Positions 35,798 to 44,333 of a stretch of 64,000 bases of DNA are shown piece by piece. The position numbers were made by a program, and so were the translations under genes. Position 1 is the first letter of the stretch, and every line of letters begins with the position of its first letter. Source of the stretch: Planomicrobium sp. CPCC 101110 (GTDB lineage Bacteria; Bacillota; Bacilli; Bacillales_A; Planococcaceae). The DNA lies in contig NZ_VOHD01000006.1 in assembly GCF_007859395.1 (NCBI RefSeq), positions 62,001 through 126,000 on the forward strand. Direction: 5' to 3'. The notes under the pieces were generated by a model. The model was not told where the DNA came from and ran no database searches. It saw nothing but the letters and a program-made list of their open reading frames with translations.

Positions 35798-36093
35798 CAG
35801 ACCAGTAGATTATCTGCGGTACAGCGCTCATGGACGGGTATGTGGTACTGAAAATGCCTGGCGCGCTCCGCAGGTCGGTCGGGGCAATTGAGCGAATATC
35901 GAGGCGAAGATCCGCTAGGCACGGATTGTTTTAAAAAGACGATCCGCAGCAGATTTTATTAATGCGACGTTATTCTTTGGTTCGCTTTGAAAAGTAGTCA
36001 TCAAGTCCAGGAATGGCTATAGAAATACGAGTTGATGCAGTGATGCTTTCTGGTTTCACCCTAATCAGGAAACGCGTAAAAAAGTATATATTA
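35798..36093. other. GC-rich tail then AT-rich spacer
   Basis: The high GC of the preceding gene continues to about 35930 without a recognisable frame, then composition falls back. The first part probably came in with the foreign gene. Confidence 0.5.
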
Positions 36094-36210
36094 GTAACGG
36101 AAGAAACGAATTCGCAAGCTTTTATTTTAGAACAATTAAGGACCCTGAAAAAAGGGAACCTTCATAATAAAGGGGATCGCTGGTATTTCATGAATGGCAA
36201 TATAGGATAA
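36094..36210 (+). pseudogene. C-terminal half of small winged-helix-like protein, copy C
   Basis: From 36094 the frame reads VTEETNSQAFILEQLRTL and ends GDRWYFMNGNIG. It matches the second half of the intact protein at 28608, and its first residues (VTEET) match the end of the broken copy at 4126. Upstream codons in the same frame (from 36013) are unrelated. Thus the N-terminal half is gone. Confidence 0.65.
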
Positions 36211-36238
36211 TTGCCATTATGAAAGGAGGTACAGTGAA

Positions 36239-36577
36239 TTGGTTAAAGTAGAAGTTACGAGAAGCGTTCCTGAAGGTAAAATCATGTCTTATCGATCTAT
36301 GGGGCATGCGAATTATGACGTGCATGGCAAGGACATTGTTTGTGCTGGTGTATCGGCAGTAACATTTGGAACATTTAACTCAATAGAAGCATTGTTGAAG
36401 ATTGTTCCAAAACATACGGTAGATCACGGATATTTGGAAGTGACTATACCTGAAAAAATGGAGTCAAAAACGTCTGAACACGTACAGCTCTTGCTGGAAT
36501 CAATGGTGGTCATGTTGAGCACTATCCAAGAATCTTACGATGATTTTTTAACTATCGAACAAACGATACATGGGTAA
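36239..36577 (+). CDS. Prp-like cysteine protease paralogue
   Basis: This 112-residue protein matches the Prp (YsxB) family, cysteine proteases that trim the N-terminal extension of ribosomal protein L27 in Firmicutes. The catalytic pair is visible: His23 in MGHANYDVHG and Cys35 in KDIVCAGVSAV. The C-terminal VQLLLESMVVML helix also matches. The family's usual place is between rplU and rpmA, but here neither gene is near. The start is TTG 36239 with AAAGGAGGT 8 bases upstream. It may be a paralogue with another target, or a moved copy. Confidence 0.85.
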   Translation: MVKVEVTRSVPEGKIMSYRSMGHANYDVHGKDIVCAGVSAVTFGTFNSIEALLKIVPKHTVDHGYLEVTIPEKMESKTSEHVQLLLESMVVMLSTIQESYDDFLTIEQTIHG

Positions 36578-36628
36578 CAACCCTGTTACTAGCAATTATG
36601 AATATTTAACTCCCCAGATAAAAATACT

Positions 36629-36675
36629 AAAGCCGTTTTCGTTAACCTATGAGGTTACTGGATACGGCTTTTTCT
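36629..36675 (+). terminator. Terminator after Prp-like gene
   Basis: AAAGCCGT...GTTAACC pairs with GGTTAC...ACGGCTTTTT with small bulges. T-rich end. Confidence 0.65.
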
Positions 36676-36728
36676 CAATACAATTGTAGCTAATATACTG
36701 AATTGGGTCTGACACAGGGACGCGATTA

Positions 36729-37319
36729 TTAAGTGAAATTAAAGTGAACTTTATCAACTTTCAAGTAAAGAATATTTGTCAGTTGCTCCGCCATATATTG
36801 TGGGGATTGTTGGAACTCATCTTCAATCCATTGCTTGAGCATACCGAGTACAGCATAGGCTTGATAGCTGGTAAAAATGCCTTGATCGATTAAAGAATCA
36901 CCATTCCCTTTATATATATTTGTAATTGCATTTTCCAAAAACTCTTTAAGAATTTTGATGAATTCGTTTTGGAAATTCAAACTTTTTTCCTTGGTCAATA
37001 ATGCTTGATAATAGTATCTGTATTGATGGACATGTTCGAACAGCGTCTGAGTGGATGGTAAAACTGAGTCGTTAATTAGGAATTCAGAGCCGCTTAGGTA
37101 AGGAGCTTTCATAGCGGCAACTAAATCATGGGCTGATTTTTTAACCACTTCTTCTAGAATTTCTTCTTTCCTATAATAGTGATAATAGTAAGTACTGCGA
37201 TTAACGCGAGCATGAAGCGTAATATCCGAAATGGTAATTGTTTCAAATGGCTTTTTAAGCATCAAAGTGACCAAAGCTTTTTGAATTTTCGACTTTGCAC
37301 TACTATGTTGTCTTTGCAT
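36729..37319 (-). CDS. TetR family transcriptional regulator
   Basis: This 196-residue regulator has an N-terminal TetR helix-turn-helix (TITISDITLHARVNRSTYYYHY, split; about 28-50) and a mostly helical ligand-binding C-terminal domain. I chose ATG 37317-37319 because AGGTGG lies 8 bases upstream; a GTG six codons earlier is poorer. It diverges from two SDR genes (37479, 38345), which it probably represses. A short inverted repeat CTTA-GGTA-TAAG at 37411-37422 in the shared gap is a weak operator candidate. Confidence 0.85.
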   Translation of the reverse strand: MQRQHSSAKSKIQKALVTLMLKKPFETITISDITLHARVNRSTYYYHYYRKEEILEEVVKKSAHDLVAAMKAPYLSGSEFLINDSVLPSTQTLFEHVHQYRYYYQALLTKEKSLNFQNEFIKILKEFLENAITNIYKGNGDSLIDQGIFTSYQAYAVLGMLKQWIEDEFQQSPQYMAEQLTNILYLKVDKVHFNFT

Positions 37320-37478
37320 CCAACCATCCACCTGCACTTTCTTAGCTTTTGGCGCTGCCCAACAAATTCTTCCTGATTTGTTGGTTGAGCCTTTCTTTCA
37401 TTATATTAGACTTAGGTATAAGAGTGAATTTAAAGCGCTTTCATAATTCTGAAAAATCTATATATTAGGGGGATTAAT

Positions 37479-38252
37479 ATGCCAAGACTAGAGGGGAAAG
37501 TAGCAATTATTACAGGGGCTGCAAGCGGGATGGGATTAGCAGGTGCCAATTTGTTTGCAAAAGAAGGAGCAAAAGTTGTTGCTACGGATATCGTAACAGA
37601 TACTTTGGAAGAAAAAGTTAACGAAATAAATTCTAATGGCGGAGAAGCAATTGCCATTCGTTTAGATGTGTCACAACCTGATTCATGGAAAGATGTCATT
37701 GAAAAAACCATTGAGACTTATGGCAAAATCGATATTCTTGTGAATAATGCAGGAATTCATATTGCCAAAGGTATTTTGGAAGCCGAGATGGATGACTGGA
37801 ATAAAGTGATGGCCATTAATTCTACTGGCGTATGGTTAGGGATGCAGGCAGTTATTCCTCACATGCAAAAAAATAGAGGAGGTTCGATTGTCAATACTTC
37901 TTCCATCGCTGCTATCCTCGGCGGCATGGGCGATGGGCACGGTGCAGCATACAGCGCCTCTAAAGGAGCCGTCCGCGCATTGACTAAACATGCAGCCCAG
38001 TGGTTTGGAAAAGATAATATCCGAGTGAATTCAGTGCATCCTGGTGCGATTTATACTGGTATGGTGGCAAGTGCCGGTATTAAATCCCAAGAAGAAATGG
38101 GTACACATTATGAAGGCCGATCAGCTTTAGCGCCTTATGCCGGAGAAGCCTTTGACATTGCGAACGCGTATCTATACTTAGCTTCTGATGAATCAAAATA
38201 TGTAACAGGACTGGAACTGGTCGTAGATGGCGGATGGATTTCTCGTTCGTAA
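37479..38252 (+). CDS. Short-chain dehydrogenase/reductase (SDR)
   Basis: This 257-residue classical SDR has the cofactor loop TGAASGMGLAGA (about 12-23), NNAGIH (about 89), the Ser of SSIA (about 140) and YSASKGA (about 157) as catalytic Tyr-x3-Lys, and the C-terminal GLELVVDGGW. Asp at the end of strand 2 (VVATDI) predicts NAD rather than NADP. It resembles hydroxysteroid or glucose 1-dehydrogenase-type SDRs; the substrate is unknown. It has a TTAGGGGG site and is divergent from the TetR gene. Confidence 0.88.
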   Translation: MPRLEGKVAIITGAASGMGLAGANLFAKEGAKVVATDIVTDTLEEKVNEINSNGGEAIAIRLDVSQPDSWKDVIEKTIETYGKIDILVNNAGIHIAKGILEAEMDDWNKVMAINSTGVWLGMQAVIPHMQKNRGGSIVNTSSIAAILGGMGDGHGAAYSASKGAVRALTKHAAQWFGKDNIRVNSVHPGAIYTGMVASAGIKSQEEMGTHYEGRSALAPYAGEAFDIANAYLYLASDESKYVTGLELVVDGGWISRS

Positions 38253-38344
38253 CAATATGTACAAGTAACCTGATGGGTGCTTGACTTTTCGACATAGCTT
38301 ATCTATTATTTTGTATTTTAAAAAATGAAGGAGGAGAGATTTAA

Positions 38345-39076
38345 ATGAAAAGATTAGAGGGAAAAGTCGTTTTGATCACTGGTGGTGCTCGCGGTATGGG
38401 AGAAACAGGAGTACGCAGATTGTCATCTGAGGGAGCAAAAGTGGTATTTACCGATATTTCCGAAGAAGCAGGTAAACAACTTGAAAGTGAATTCAGTGAA
38501 AACATTAGTTTTTTCAAACAAGATGTATCAAACGAACAAGACTGGATAGATGTCATCCGACATACTGAAGAAACATTTGGTCCACTTGATGTATTGGTCA
38601 ACAACGCTGGGATCGACTTGCCGGCCGAAGAAATTGAAAAAGTGGAAACCGCTTCTTATCAAAAAGTTATCGATGTTAACCAACTTTCGGTCTTCTTGGG
38701 AATGAAACATGCTACAACTTCCATGCGGAAAAATGGCGGCGGCTCAATCGTCAATATTTCTTCATTGGCTGGAATTATTGGAGCTCCGCAGAAAATTGCC
38801 TACACTGCTTCCAAGTTCGCTGTGCGCGGAATGACAAAAGCAGCTGCCTTGGAACTTGGACAATATGGCATCCGCGTCAACTCTGTACATCCTGGCTTTA
38901 TCAAAACAGCGATGACAGAGGGGCTTGTTACACCGGAACTCGAAGCGAGTTTCCCACTTCGTCGTGCAGGCGAACCCGATGAAGTGACGAATATCGTCGT
39001 TTATCTTGCTTCAGACGAATCCAGTTATTCCACTGGAGCTGAGTTCGTCATTGATGGAGGACTGGGCGCTCAATAA
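38345..39076 (+). CDS. Short-chain dehydrogenase/reductase (SDR), second
   Basis: This 243-residue classical SDR is similar to the one just upstream: TGGARGMGETGV (about 12-23), NNAGID, SSLAG with YTASKFA catalytic residues, and GAEFVIDGGLG near the end. The TDI after strand 2 again suggests NAD. GGAGGAG lies 8 bases before ATG 38345. The pair is probably one operon under the divergent TetR regulator. A terminator follows at 39100. Confidence 0.88.
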   Translation: MKRLEGKVVLITGGARGMGETGVRRLSSEGAKVVFTDISEEAGKQLESEFSENISFFKQDVSNEQDWIDVIRHTEETFGPLDVLVNNAGIDLPAEEIEKVETASYQKVIDVNQLSVFLGMKHATTSMRKNGGGSIVNISSLAGIIGAPQKIAYTASKFAVRGMTKAAALELGQYGIRVNSVHPGFIKTAMTEGLVTPELEASFPLRRAGEPDEVTNIVVYLASDESSYSTGAEFVIDGGLGAQ

Positions 39077-39099
39077 CATACTAAATGAAATTAAACAAA

Positions 39100-39147
39100 G
39101 CTATTCCAAAAGGTCATGAGTATAACCTATTGGGATAGTATTTTTAT
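39100..39147 (+). terminator. Terminator of the SDR pair
   Basis: GCTATTCCAAAAGGT pairs imperfectly with ACCTATTGGGATAGT and is followed by ATTTTTATTT. Confidence 0.7.
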
Positions 39148-39251
39148 TTCTGCAATTTACCTGCCACGAATTCTCCATCAACCGATAAAATGACACCATT
39201 GGTCTGTTTTGCCAAATCGGAACATAGCCATAACACGGCATTCACCTGGTG
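39144..39251 (-). pseudogene. C-terminal remnant of an SDR gene
   Basis: On the minus strand about 35 codons read NAVLWLCSDLAKQTNGVILS then VDGEFVAGKLQK and stop at 39144. This is the ending of a classical SDR (W/L-x-SD, TG, VDG). No start or catalytic part remains. Confidence 0.65.
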
Positions 39252-39383
39252 TTAATGCCATTGAATCTCGCTTTACTAGAAGCTTGGCTATTCTAGCGTT
39301 TGTAGTCTTTGTCCTTTATCTATAACAATAATAACTAAGCACAGGGCAATATACATTTTGCTCTGTTATTATTGTTATGTTTT

Positions 39384-39497
39384 AGTTAACATATGATTTC
39401 GTATCGGAAGCTACTTGAATAGGAATAGAGAGAAAAGCTGATCTCATAGCCTCTTCTCTCTATTTTCGTTTAAAAAAGGGTGCTTTTACGAACGTTC
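39384..39497. repeat. Dispersed two-hairpin repeat, copy
   Basis: AGTTAACATAT, ATCGGAAGCTA, TTGAATAGG, then the stem AATAGAGAGAA...TTCTCTCTATT with loop containing AGCTgatctcatAGC, then TTTTCGTTTAAA and GCTTTTACGAACG. Confidence 0.65.
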
Positions 39498-39534
39498 AAA
39501 AATTCTTCTCAACTTTGCCTTCTTTAGATTTTAG

Positions 39535-39821
39535 TCATCTAGCTCTATTGAGTGGGATTTTAAAAATTATATATGAAATAAGAAAGTGAGGGATGGCTGT
39601 CTTTAAAGAAGGGTTTGTGTATTCATATGGTCGGTCCACCTTAAAACGAATGGAATCATACTCAGCAAGGGGTATGATTTTTCATCTGCTTCTAAGACTA
39701 GTTCTCCCTCCGTAACAGTGACAAATTCCGGCACGCCTGATTGATGTGCTTCTGATTGAATGCTGCTTTCAGACTTCATATATCCTCGGTAAAGCTCAAA
39801 TTCATTCGAGCAAAGCTCCAC
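39535..39821 (-). pseudogene. Frameshifted cupin domain of an XRE-type regulator
   Basis: Minus-strand codons give the cupin end of an HTH-cupin regulator: ELYRGYMKSESSIQSEAHQ, then GVPEFVTVTEGELVLEADEK. Near 39660 the frame must shift to go on with YDSIRFKVDRPYEYTNPS. No HTH part is found upstream. So this is a decayed fragment. Confidence 0.6.
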
Positions 39822-40006
39822 AGTAAAGGAATATAAGTAATAGTTCGTTATATTAGTATATTACATTCAAAACCCTGAAAGCCATTTTGTCCCTTTGTCT
39901 GGCTATGGCTGCTCCATGCTTGCAGCATCAAGCAGTATTTTTCACTTTTAAGCTTTTTTATACTATAATGAATTTCCACTAAACATAAGTGAAAGGAAGA
40001 GAAAAA

Positions 40007-40300
40007 ATGAAAATTATTCATGCTTATATAAAAATTTCGTCGGAAAAACGTGATTTGTTTTTAAATGAAGCGAAAACTCTTATTCAACAATCCAAAGCCG
40101 AACCTGGCAACATTAGCTATCATCTTTATGAAGATCCGTTAACAGCTAATTCGTTTGTGATGGTTGAGGAATGGAAAGACCAAGAAGCGATTCGAGTTCA
40201 TGAAGAATCGGCTCATTTTCAATTGTTTGTAAGCAACGCTGCTGAGTTTATGGTTGCTCCTTTAGAAGCACATGTATTTGAAGCAGCCAAACAGCAGTAG
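40007..40300 (+). CDS. Antibiotic biosynthesis monooxygenase (ABM) domain protein
   Basis: This 97-residue small ferredoxin-like-fold protein is of the ABM/YgiN type, cofactor-free quinol or related monooxygenases that work as dimers. The EPGNISYHLYEDP segment (about 42-54) and MVEEWKDQEAIRVHEES (about 61-77) are typical. ATG 40007 follows GAAAGGAAGAG. The next gene is a nitroreductase-family protein 38 bases on, so they probably act together on a quinone-like or aromatic compound. Confidence 0.85.
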   Translation: MKIIHAYIKISSEKRDLFLNEAKTLIQQSKAEPGNISYHLYEDPLTANSFVMVEEWKDQEAIRVHEESAHFQLFVSNAAEFMVAPLEAHVFEAAKQQ

Positions 40301-40338
40301 CCATAAATCAACCTTATAATTTAAGAAGGAGCAAAACC

Positions 40339-41016
40339 ATGAACAACAAAGAAGCAAAAAAGCAGGAAATACTCGAAGCTTTTCAATTCAGACATGCAAC
40401 AAAACAATTTGACCCAGAAAAGAAAATTTCCGATGAAGATTTCGAATTCATTTTGGAAACAGGACAGCTATCGCCAAGCTCTGTCGGCTATGAGCCATGG
40501 AAGTTTGTTGTTGTTCAAAATGAAGAACTTCGGGGGAAATTGCGGGAAGTATCGTGGGGAGCACAAGGTCAGCTGCCGACAGCCAGCCATTTTTTGGTAA
40601 TCTTAGCGAGAACAATAAAAGATACGAAATATGATTCCGCATATGTGGAAAATTTAATGCTGAATGTAAAAAAAGTTCCGGAAGATATTTTTGGTCAAAT
40701 GAAAGTTCGCTATAAAAGCTTCCAGGAAAATGATCTTAAGCTACTTGAAAGTGAGCGCTCTATGCTTGATTGGGCTGGCAAGCAAACGTATCTTGCACTC
40801 GCCAATATGATGACAGCCGCTGCCCAAATCGGAATCGATTCTTGTCCGATCGAAGGCTTCCAGTTTGAGAAAGTGCAAGAAGTGCTTGAGGAAGCGGATT
40901 TGCTTGAAGACGGCCATTTAGCAGTTTCAGCAATGGTGGCATTTGGCTATCGCAGCCAGGAACCCCGCCCGAAAACAAGAAAACCGATGAGTGACATTGT
41001 TCAGTGGGTAAAATAA
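40339..41016 (+). CDS. Nitroreductase family NAD(P)H-dependent oxidoreductase
   Basis: This 225-residue FMN enzyme is of the NfsB/YdfN-type nitroreductase group. The FMN-binding N-terminus (FRHATKQFDPEKK, about 17-29), LSPSSVGYEPWKFVVV (about 47-62) and GIDSCPIEGF (about 168) are family marks. It would reduce nitro or quinone compounds with NAD(P)H in the cytoplasm. AAGGAG lies before ATG 40339, and it shares a short operon with the ABM-domain gene. Confidence 0.88.
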   Translation: MNNKEAKKQEILEAFQFRHATKQFDPEKKISDEDFEFILETGQLSPSSVGYEPWKFVVVQNEELRGKLREVSWGAQGQLPTASHFLVILARTIKDTKYDSAYVENLMLNVKKVPEDIFGQMKVRYKSFQENDLKLLESERSMLDWAGKQTYLALANMMTAAAQIGIDSCPIEGFQFEKVQEVLEEADLLEDGHLAVSAMVAFGYRSQEPRPKTRKPMSDIVQWVK

Positions 41017-41092
41017 AAAAATTTGGCGTGTCCGCTGCTCGTTTTAGCTTGTAAACAGCGCCTTTGCTTCATAGGTTGATTAAACTGTTTAT

Positions 41093-41269
41093 CGACCTTT
41101 CAGGGTGGCCACTGTTGATATGGTGGCAGCTCAGCAGCTTTTCCAATTGATTGATCGACTTAAAATGATCGGAGTTCAAACAGCATTGACAGGTTTCAAT
41201 CCGGTTATTGCTCAGACTGCAGTTCAACTTGGAATAAAATCAAGGAAGTATATAGGTATAGGCAATTGA
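41093..41269 (+). pseudogene. STAS-domain remnant of an RsbR-like protein
   Basis: The frame reads VATVDMVAAQQLFQLIDRLK then MIGVQTALTGFNPVIAQTAV and ends at TGA 41267-41269. This is the second half of a stressosome-type STAS domain (compare VVFTGMRPDLARKAI in the gene at 7040). Nothing upstream continues it, so only the C-terminus is left. Confidence 0.65.
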
Positions 41270-41405
41270 AGGAATAGCTAACACCCGGTCCATCAAACCA
41301 ACCTGAACAGATTGAATCGGAGTTATCTGCCTTTAGAAAGATGGTATCAAAAACTACCTAATACGATTATTAATACCGCTTTTATTGCTAGTATGAAATT
41401 TATTG

Positions 41406-41447
41406 AAAAAACGTACTGACCGATTTCAAATGGTCAGTACGTTTTTT
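41406..41447. terminator. Strong bidirectional terminator
   Basis: AAAAAACGTACTGACC and GGTCAGTACGTTTTTT pair perfectly. It can stop transcription of the minus-strand SDR gene and of anything coming from the left. Confidence 0.85.
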
Positions 41448-41468
41448 GATTTGAAATCGGAAATTTCA

Positions 41469-42362
41469 TTAAACTGTCGGCATTCCGCCGGTAATCCCGT
41501 ATATTTGTCCAGTAACATAGCTGGAATCAGTTGAAGCTAGGAAAACATATGTTGCAGAAAGTTCTATAGGCTGCCCAGCACGGCCAATCGGGGTAGCAGG
41601 TGTGCTCTTTCCGAATTCTGGAATGTTTTCCTGCGGTTGCCCGCCTGAAATTTGTAAAGGCGTCCAAATAGGACCTGGAGCTACGGAGTTTACACGTATT
41701 CCCTTGTCTGCCAGTTGTTTTGATAAAGCTTTAGTAAAGCCGATGATAGCGAATTTTGTAGCGGCATAATCGAGCAAAATAGGGTTTGGATCAAACCCTT
41801 CAACGGAACTCGTGGTGATAATTGAAGCTCCTTCTGGCAGGTGGGGAAGTGCAGCTTTTACAGTCCAGTATAGTGAATAGACGTTGATTTGAAATGTTTT
41901 CTCTAACTGCTCAGTCGGCAAGTCCAAGATGCTTTCCACGGCTTGCTGTTTTCCCGCAACCAGTGCAAGAAGGTCCAAACCACCAAGTTCAGAATGCGCC
42001 TGTTCGACAAGTTCCTTGCAAAATGACTCGTCGCTCAAGTCTCCTGGGATTAAAACAGCCTTTTGTCCTTCAGCTTCGATAAGTTTTTTTACCTCGTCAG
42101 CATCCGGTTGTTCTTCGGGCAGATAATTTAAGGCAACATCGGCCCCTTCTCTTGCATATGCAATCGCTGCTGCACGGCCGATTCCTGAATCACCGCCGGT
42201 AACAAGAGCTTTTCGTCCTTTTAATCTGCCTGACCCTACATAGCTTGTTTCGCCGCAATCAGGTTTCGGGCTCATCTGGGTTTGCAGGCCAGGAGGCTCT
42301 TGATACTGTTTCGGGAAATTTTCAGTAGTATAATGACTTTTAGGATTCTGCAGATTCGTCAT
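41469..42362 (-). CDS. YdaD/YghA-type SDR (general stress SDR)
   Basis: This 297-residue SDR has a long N-terminal extension (about 48 residues, Pro-rich: [20 protein letters not shown]), which marks the YdaD/YhdF/YghA group of oxidoreductases. The cofactor loop is [12 protein letters not shown] (about 56-67); catalytic residues are in TTSSVEG and YAATKFA; the end is [11 protein letters not shown]. In Bacillus such genes belong to the sigma-B general stress set. A weak match to a sigma-B promoter lies upstream (GTTT and GGTAGA on the minus strand, 42405-42430), but I would not rely on it. A strong terminator follows. Confidence 0.87.
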   Translation of the reverse strand: MTNLQNPKSHYTTENFPKQYQEPPGLQTQMSPKPDCGETSYVGSGRLKGRKALVTGGDSGIGRAAAIAYAREGADVALNYLPEEQPDADEVKKLIEAEGQKAVLIPGDLSDESFCKELVEQAHSELGGLDLLALVAGKQQAVESILDLPTEQLEKTFQINVYSLYWTVKAALPHLPEGASIITTSSVEGFDPNPILLDYAATKFAIIGFTKALSKQLADKGIRVNSVAPGPIWTPLQISGGQPQENIPEFGKSTPATPIGRAGQPIELSATYVFLASTDSSYVTGQIYGITGGMPTV

Positions 42363-42522
42363 TTTATCTCTCCTCGTTTAAGTATTTGAAAGGTTCTTAG
42401 TTTATCTACCACTTATAGAAGAGATGAAACACAACCTATGGATATAAGAGGGTATACAAAGAGAAGCTTATGTATGTGAAAGCTTAGAATAAATTTCTGG
42501 GCGATATGCTCCCTTAGTCCGG

Positions 42523-42642
42523 CTAGTTCTCCAGTTTTATTTGAAAGAAGGGAAATTTATCCAGATATCGGTTATTCAGCGCTTTGATAACATACACAGC
42601 GGCGCTTTCATAGAGGTTAGTTTTTTTCAAACATGGGGGCAT
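42523..42642 (-). pseudogene. Short coding-like remnant
   Basis: A 39-residue minus-strand frame reads naturally (TNLYESAAVYVIKALNNRY and so on) but has no ribosome site and no recognisable family. Probably the end of a lost gene. Confidence 0.3.
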
Positions 42643-42828
42643 AGTGAATAGGGAAGACAAGAGGACCTTGAAAAAGAGATTGTGTACTTCTACGGACGGT
42701 TTTTCAATCTAGGTTATTCTTGAAAACTGTCATTCTAAATCTAGTTTCAGGAATTATATGGTAAAATATAATTGGGATATTTTTCAATAAAACTTGAGGG
42801 GAATAACCGCAGAAAGCAAGGGATTATA

Positions 42829-43917
42829 ATGGATCGAGCAAAATTGGAAGCAGTGCAAAAGCATTCAGGTGTCAAGGTAACAGGGTTCCTTGGCGAAGGA
42901 GCTTGGCACTTCGCTTGGAAAGTCCTAAAAGGGAGCGACGAATTAGTGCTGCGAATTCCGAAAGCAGTAGCCTATCGTAAGCCAGTCCCGTTTAATGAAG
43001 AGGCATTAAAAGCAGAATACGCAGGTACTCAACTTTATTACCGATCTGTCAATAAAGCGGTGGAAGGATCGGCGCCACAGTTTTTTGAATTCCATGTGTC
43101 ATCTGAACTGACGTACACACTAGAATCTTACGGAGGAAAACAAATTGACCTGCATGCATTGACGGAAAAAACAGCTTTTCAAACCGGGAAAGAAATAGGA
43201 GAGATTTACCGAAAGACCGAAGAGGTACCGCTAAACGTAGATGGTTTTGGTTATTTGAACTGGTCGCAGGAGAAGGGATTGCAGGGCACTATAAAAGGAG
43301 ATGCAAGCGAATTTCTAAAGGAAGAAAGTGATGAGCAAATTGCGGATTATCAAGCATTATGTGCAGCGCATCCAGAATACAAAGATAATAGAGTCAGCGA
43401 AGCGATCCAGTTGGCTGTGGCTCATAGAAAAAAAACATTCACAAAACCGCTTTTGGTTAATCAGGATGCTTCACCGGAAAATATCCTGCTGAACGGCAAT
43501 CGGGTTTGTTTGATCGATCCTTACCCCAGCATTAATTATCCCAGAACGATGGCCGGGAATTTCATGAATCTCTATGAGACTTTCTTTATTAGTTTGGCAC
43601 ATACTGAACGCTACCAAAAGCATCAGTTTAAAGAGTGCGAAGAGAACTTGAAAATGATTGCAAAGGGATTCATAGAAGGATATATTGCAGGAAACCCGCA
43701 AATCGCCAGCGAAGTCAGGGGAGAACAACTGCTGAAATTGCTTGAAACAGCATACAGCCATTCTCAATTGCTTTCGGAAGACTTAACTGAGGAAACAAGA
43801 ATCCGGTATGGCAACAAGGAAGAGATGGAAAATCGACTCCTGCAACTTTCTAGGGAGCTGAAAGTATTAGCGGCTTCTGAAATCGACGATTTTAGGTGTT
43901 TTCTGGCACAATATTAA
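42829..43917 (+). CDS. Phosphotransferase (aminoglycoside/choline kinase-like fold)
   Basis: This 362-residue protein has a kinase-like fold of the APH type. The N-lobe Lys region (LVLRIPKAVAYRKPVP) is followed by a C-lobe with LLVNQDASPENILL (about 211-224), a variant of the HGDLHPGN catalytic loop with Asn for His, and LIDPYPS, in the place of the metal-binding DFG-type motif. The substrate is unknown; sugars, amines or aminoglycosides are possible. I chose ATG 42829 because AAGGGAT lies just upstream; the frame opening at 42772 has no site. It stands alone. Confidence 0.7.
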   Translation: MDRAKLEAVQKHSGVKVTGFLGEGAWHFAWKVLKGSDELVLRIPKAVAYRKPVPFNEEALKAEYAGTQLYYRSVNKAVEGSAPQFFEFHVSSELTYTLESYGGKQIDLHALTEKTAFQTGKEIGEIYRKTEEVPLNVDGFGYLNWSQEKGLQGTIKGDASEFLKEESDEQIADYQALCAAHPEYKDNRVSEAIQLAVAHRKKTFTKPLLVNQDASPENILLNGNRVCLIDPYPSINYPRTMAGNFMNLYETFFISLAHTERYQKHQFKECEENLKMIAKGFIEGYIAGNPQIASEVRGEQLLKLLETAYSHSQLLSEDLTEETRIRYGNKEEMENRLLQLSRELKVLAASEIDDFRCFLAQY

Positions 43918-44003
43918 TTCGTTATAAGAGAATATCCTTCATTTTAGAAATTTAAGGACCGCTAAATCAAATAACATAATAAGAAAAAATCCTAATAGAA
44001 TGC

Positions 44004-44114
44004 AGATTACATATCATGTAGTTATCGTAAGCTATTTAAATAGGAAGGGAGAGAAGAGGGAACAGCCACATCTTCTCTCCCTTTTCGTCTGTAAACCTAT
44101 ACGTTTACGAATTG
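44004..44114. repeat. Dispersed two-hairpin repeat, copy (best preserved)
   Basis: GATTACATATCA, TTATCGTAAGCTA, AATAGG; stem AAGGGAGAGAAGA with TCTTCTCTCCCTT; then a second hairpin GTAAAC-CTATAC-GTTTAC. Both stems are perfect here. Confidence 0.7.
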
Positions 44115-44333
44115 TTTTCAAAAAATTTATTTAATCAATTTAAAGAAAGTTCTCTTTCTTTAAAAGATTGCCTTAATTATTCATAGTAATGAGAAAAGCA
44201 GAAAAACTGTGGTTGTGCTATGAGAGGAAAGGATTGATTGCGAGCCAAATATTGTGGACTATGATAAAAAGTAAGATAAGTAATTGTTTGTAAAGGATGA
44301 AAATTAAATTTTCACATATGGGGTGTAGGAGTA

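Noticed and set aside
34427..35831. Several long minus-strand and plus-strand frames within the GC-rich gene
   Set aside because: High GC removes stop codons by chance. Only 34409-35797 plus matches a family along its length.
42405..42430. Sigma-B promoter before the YdaD-type SDR
   Set aside because: The -35 GTTT fits but the -10 (GGTAGA) is a poor match to GGGTAT; kept only as a remark.
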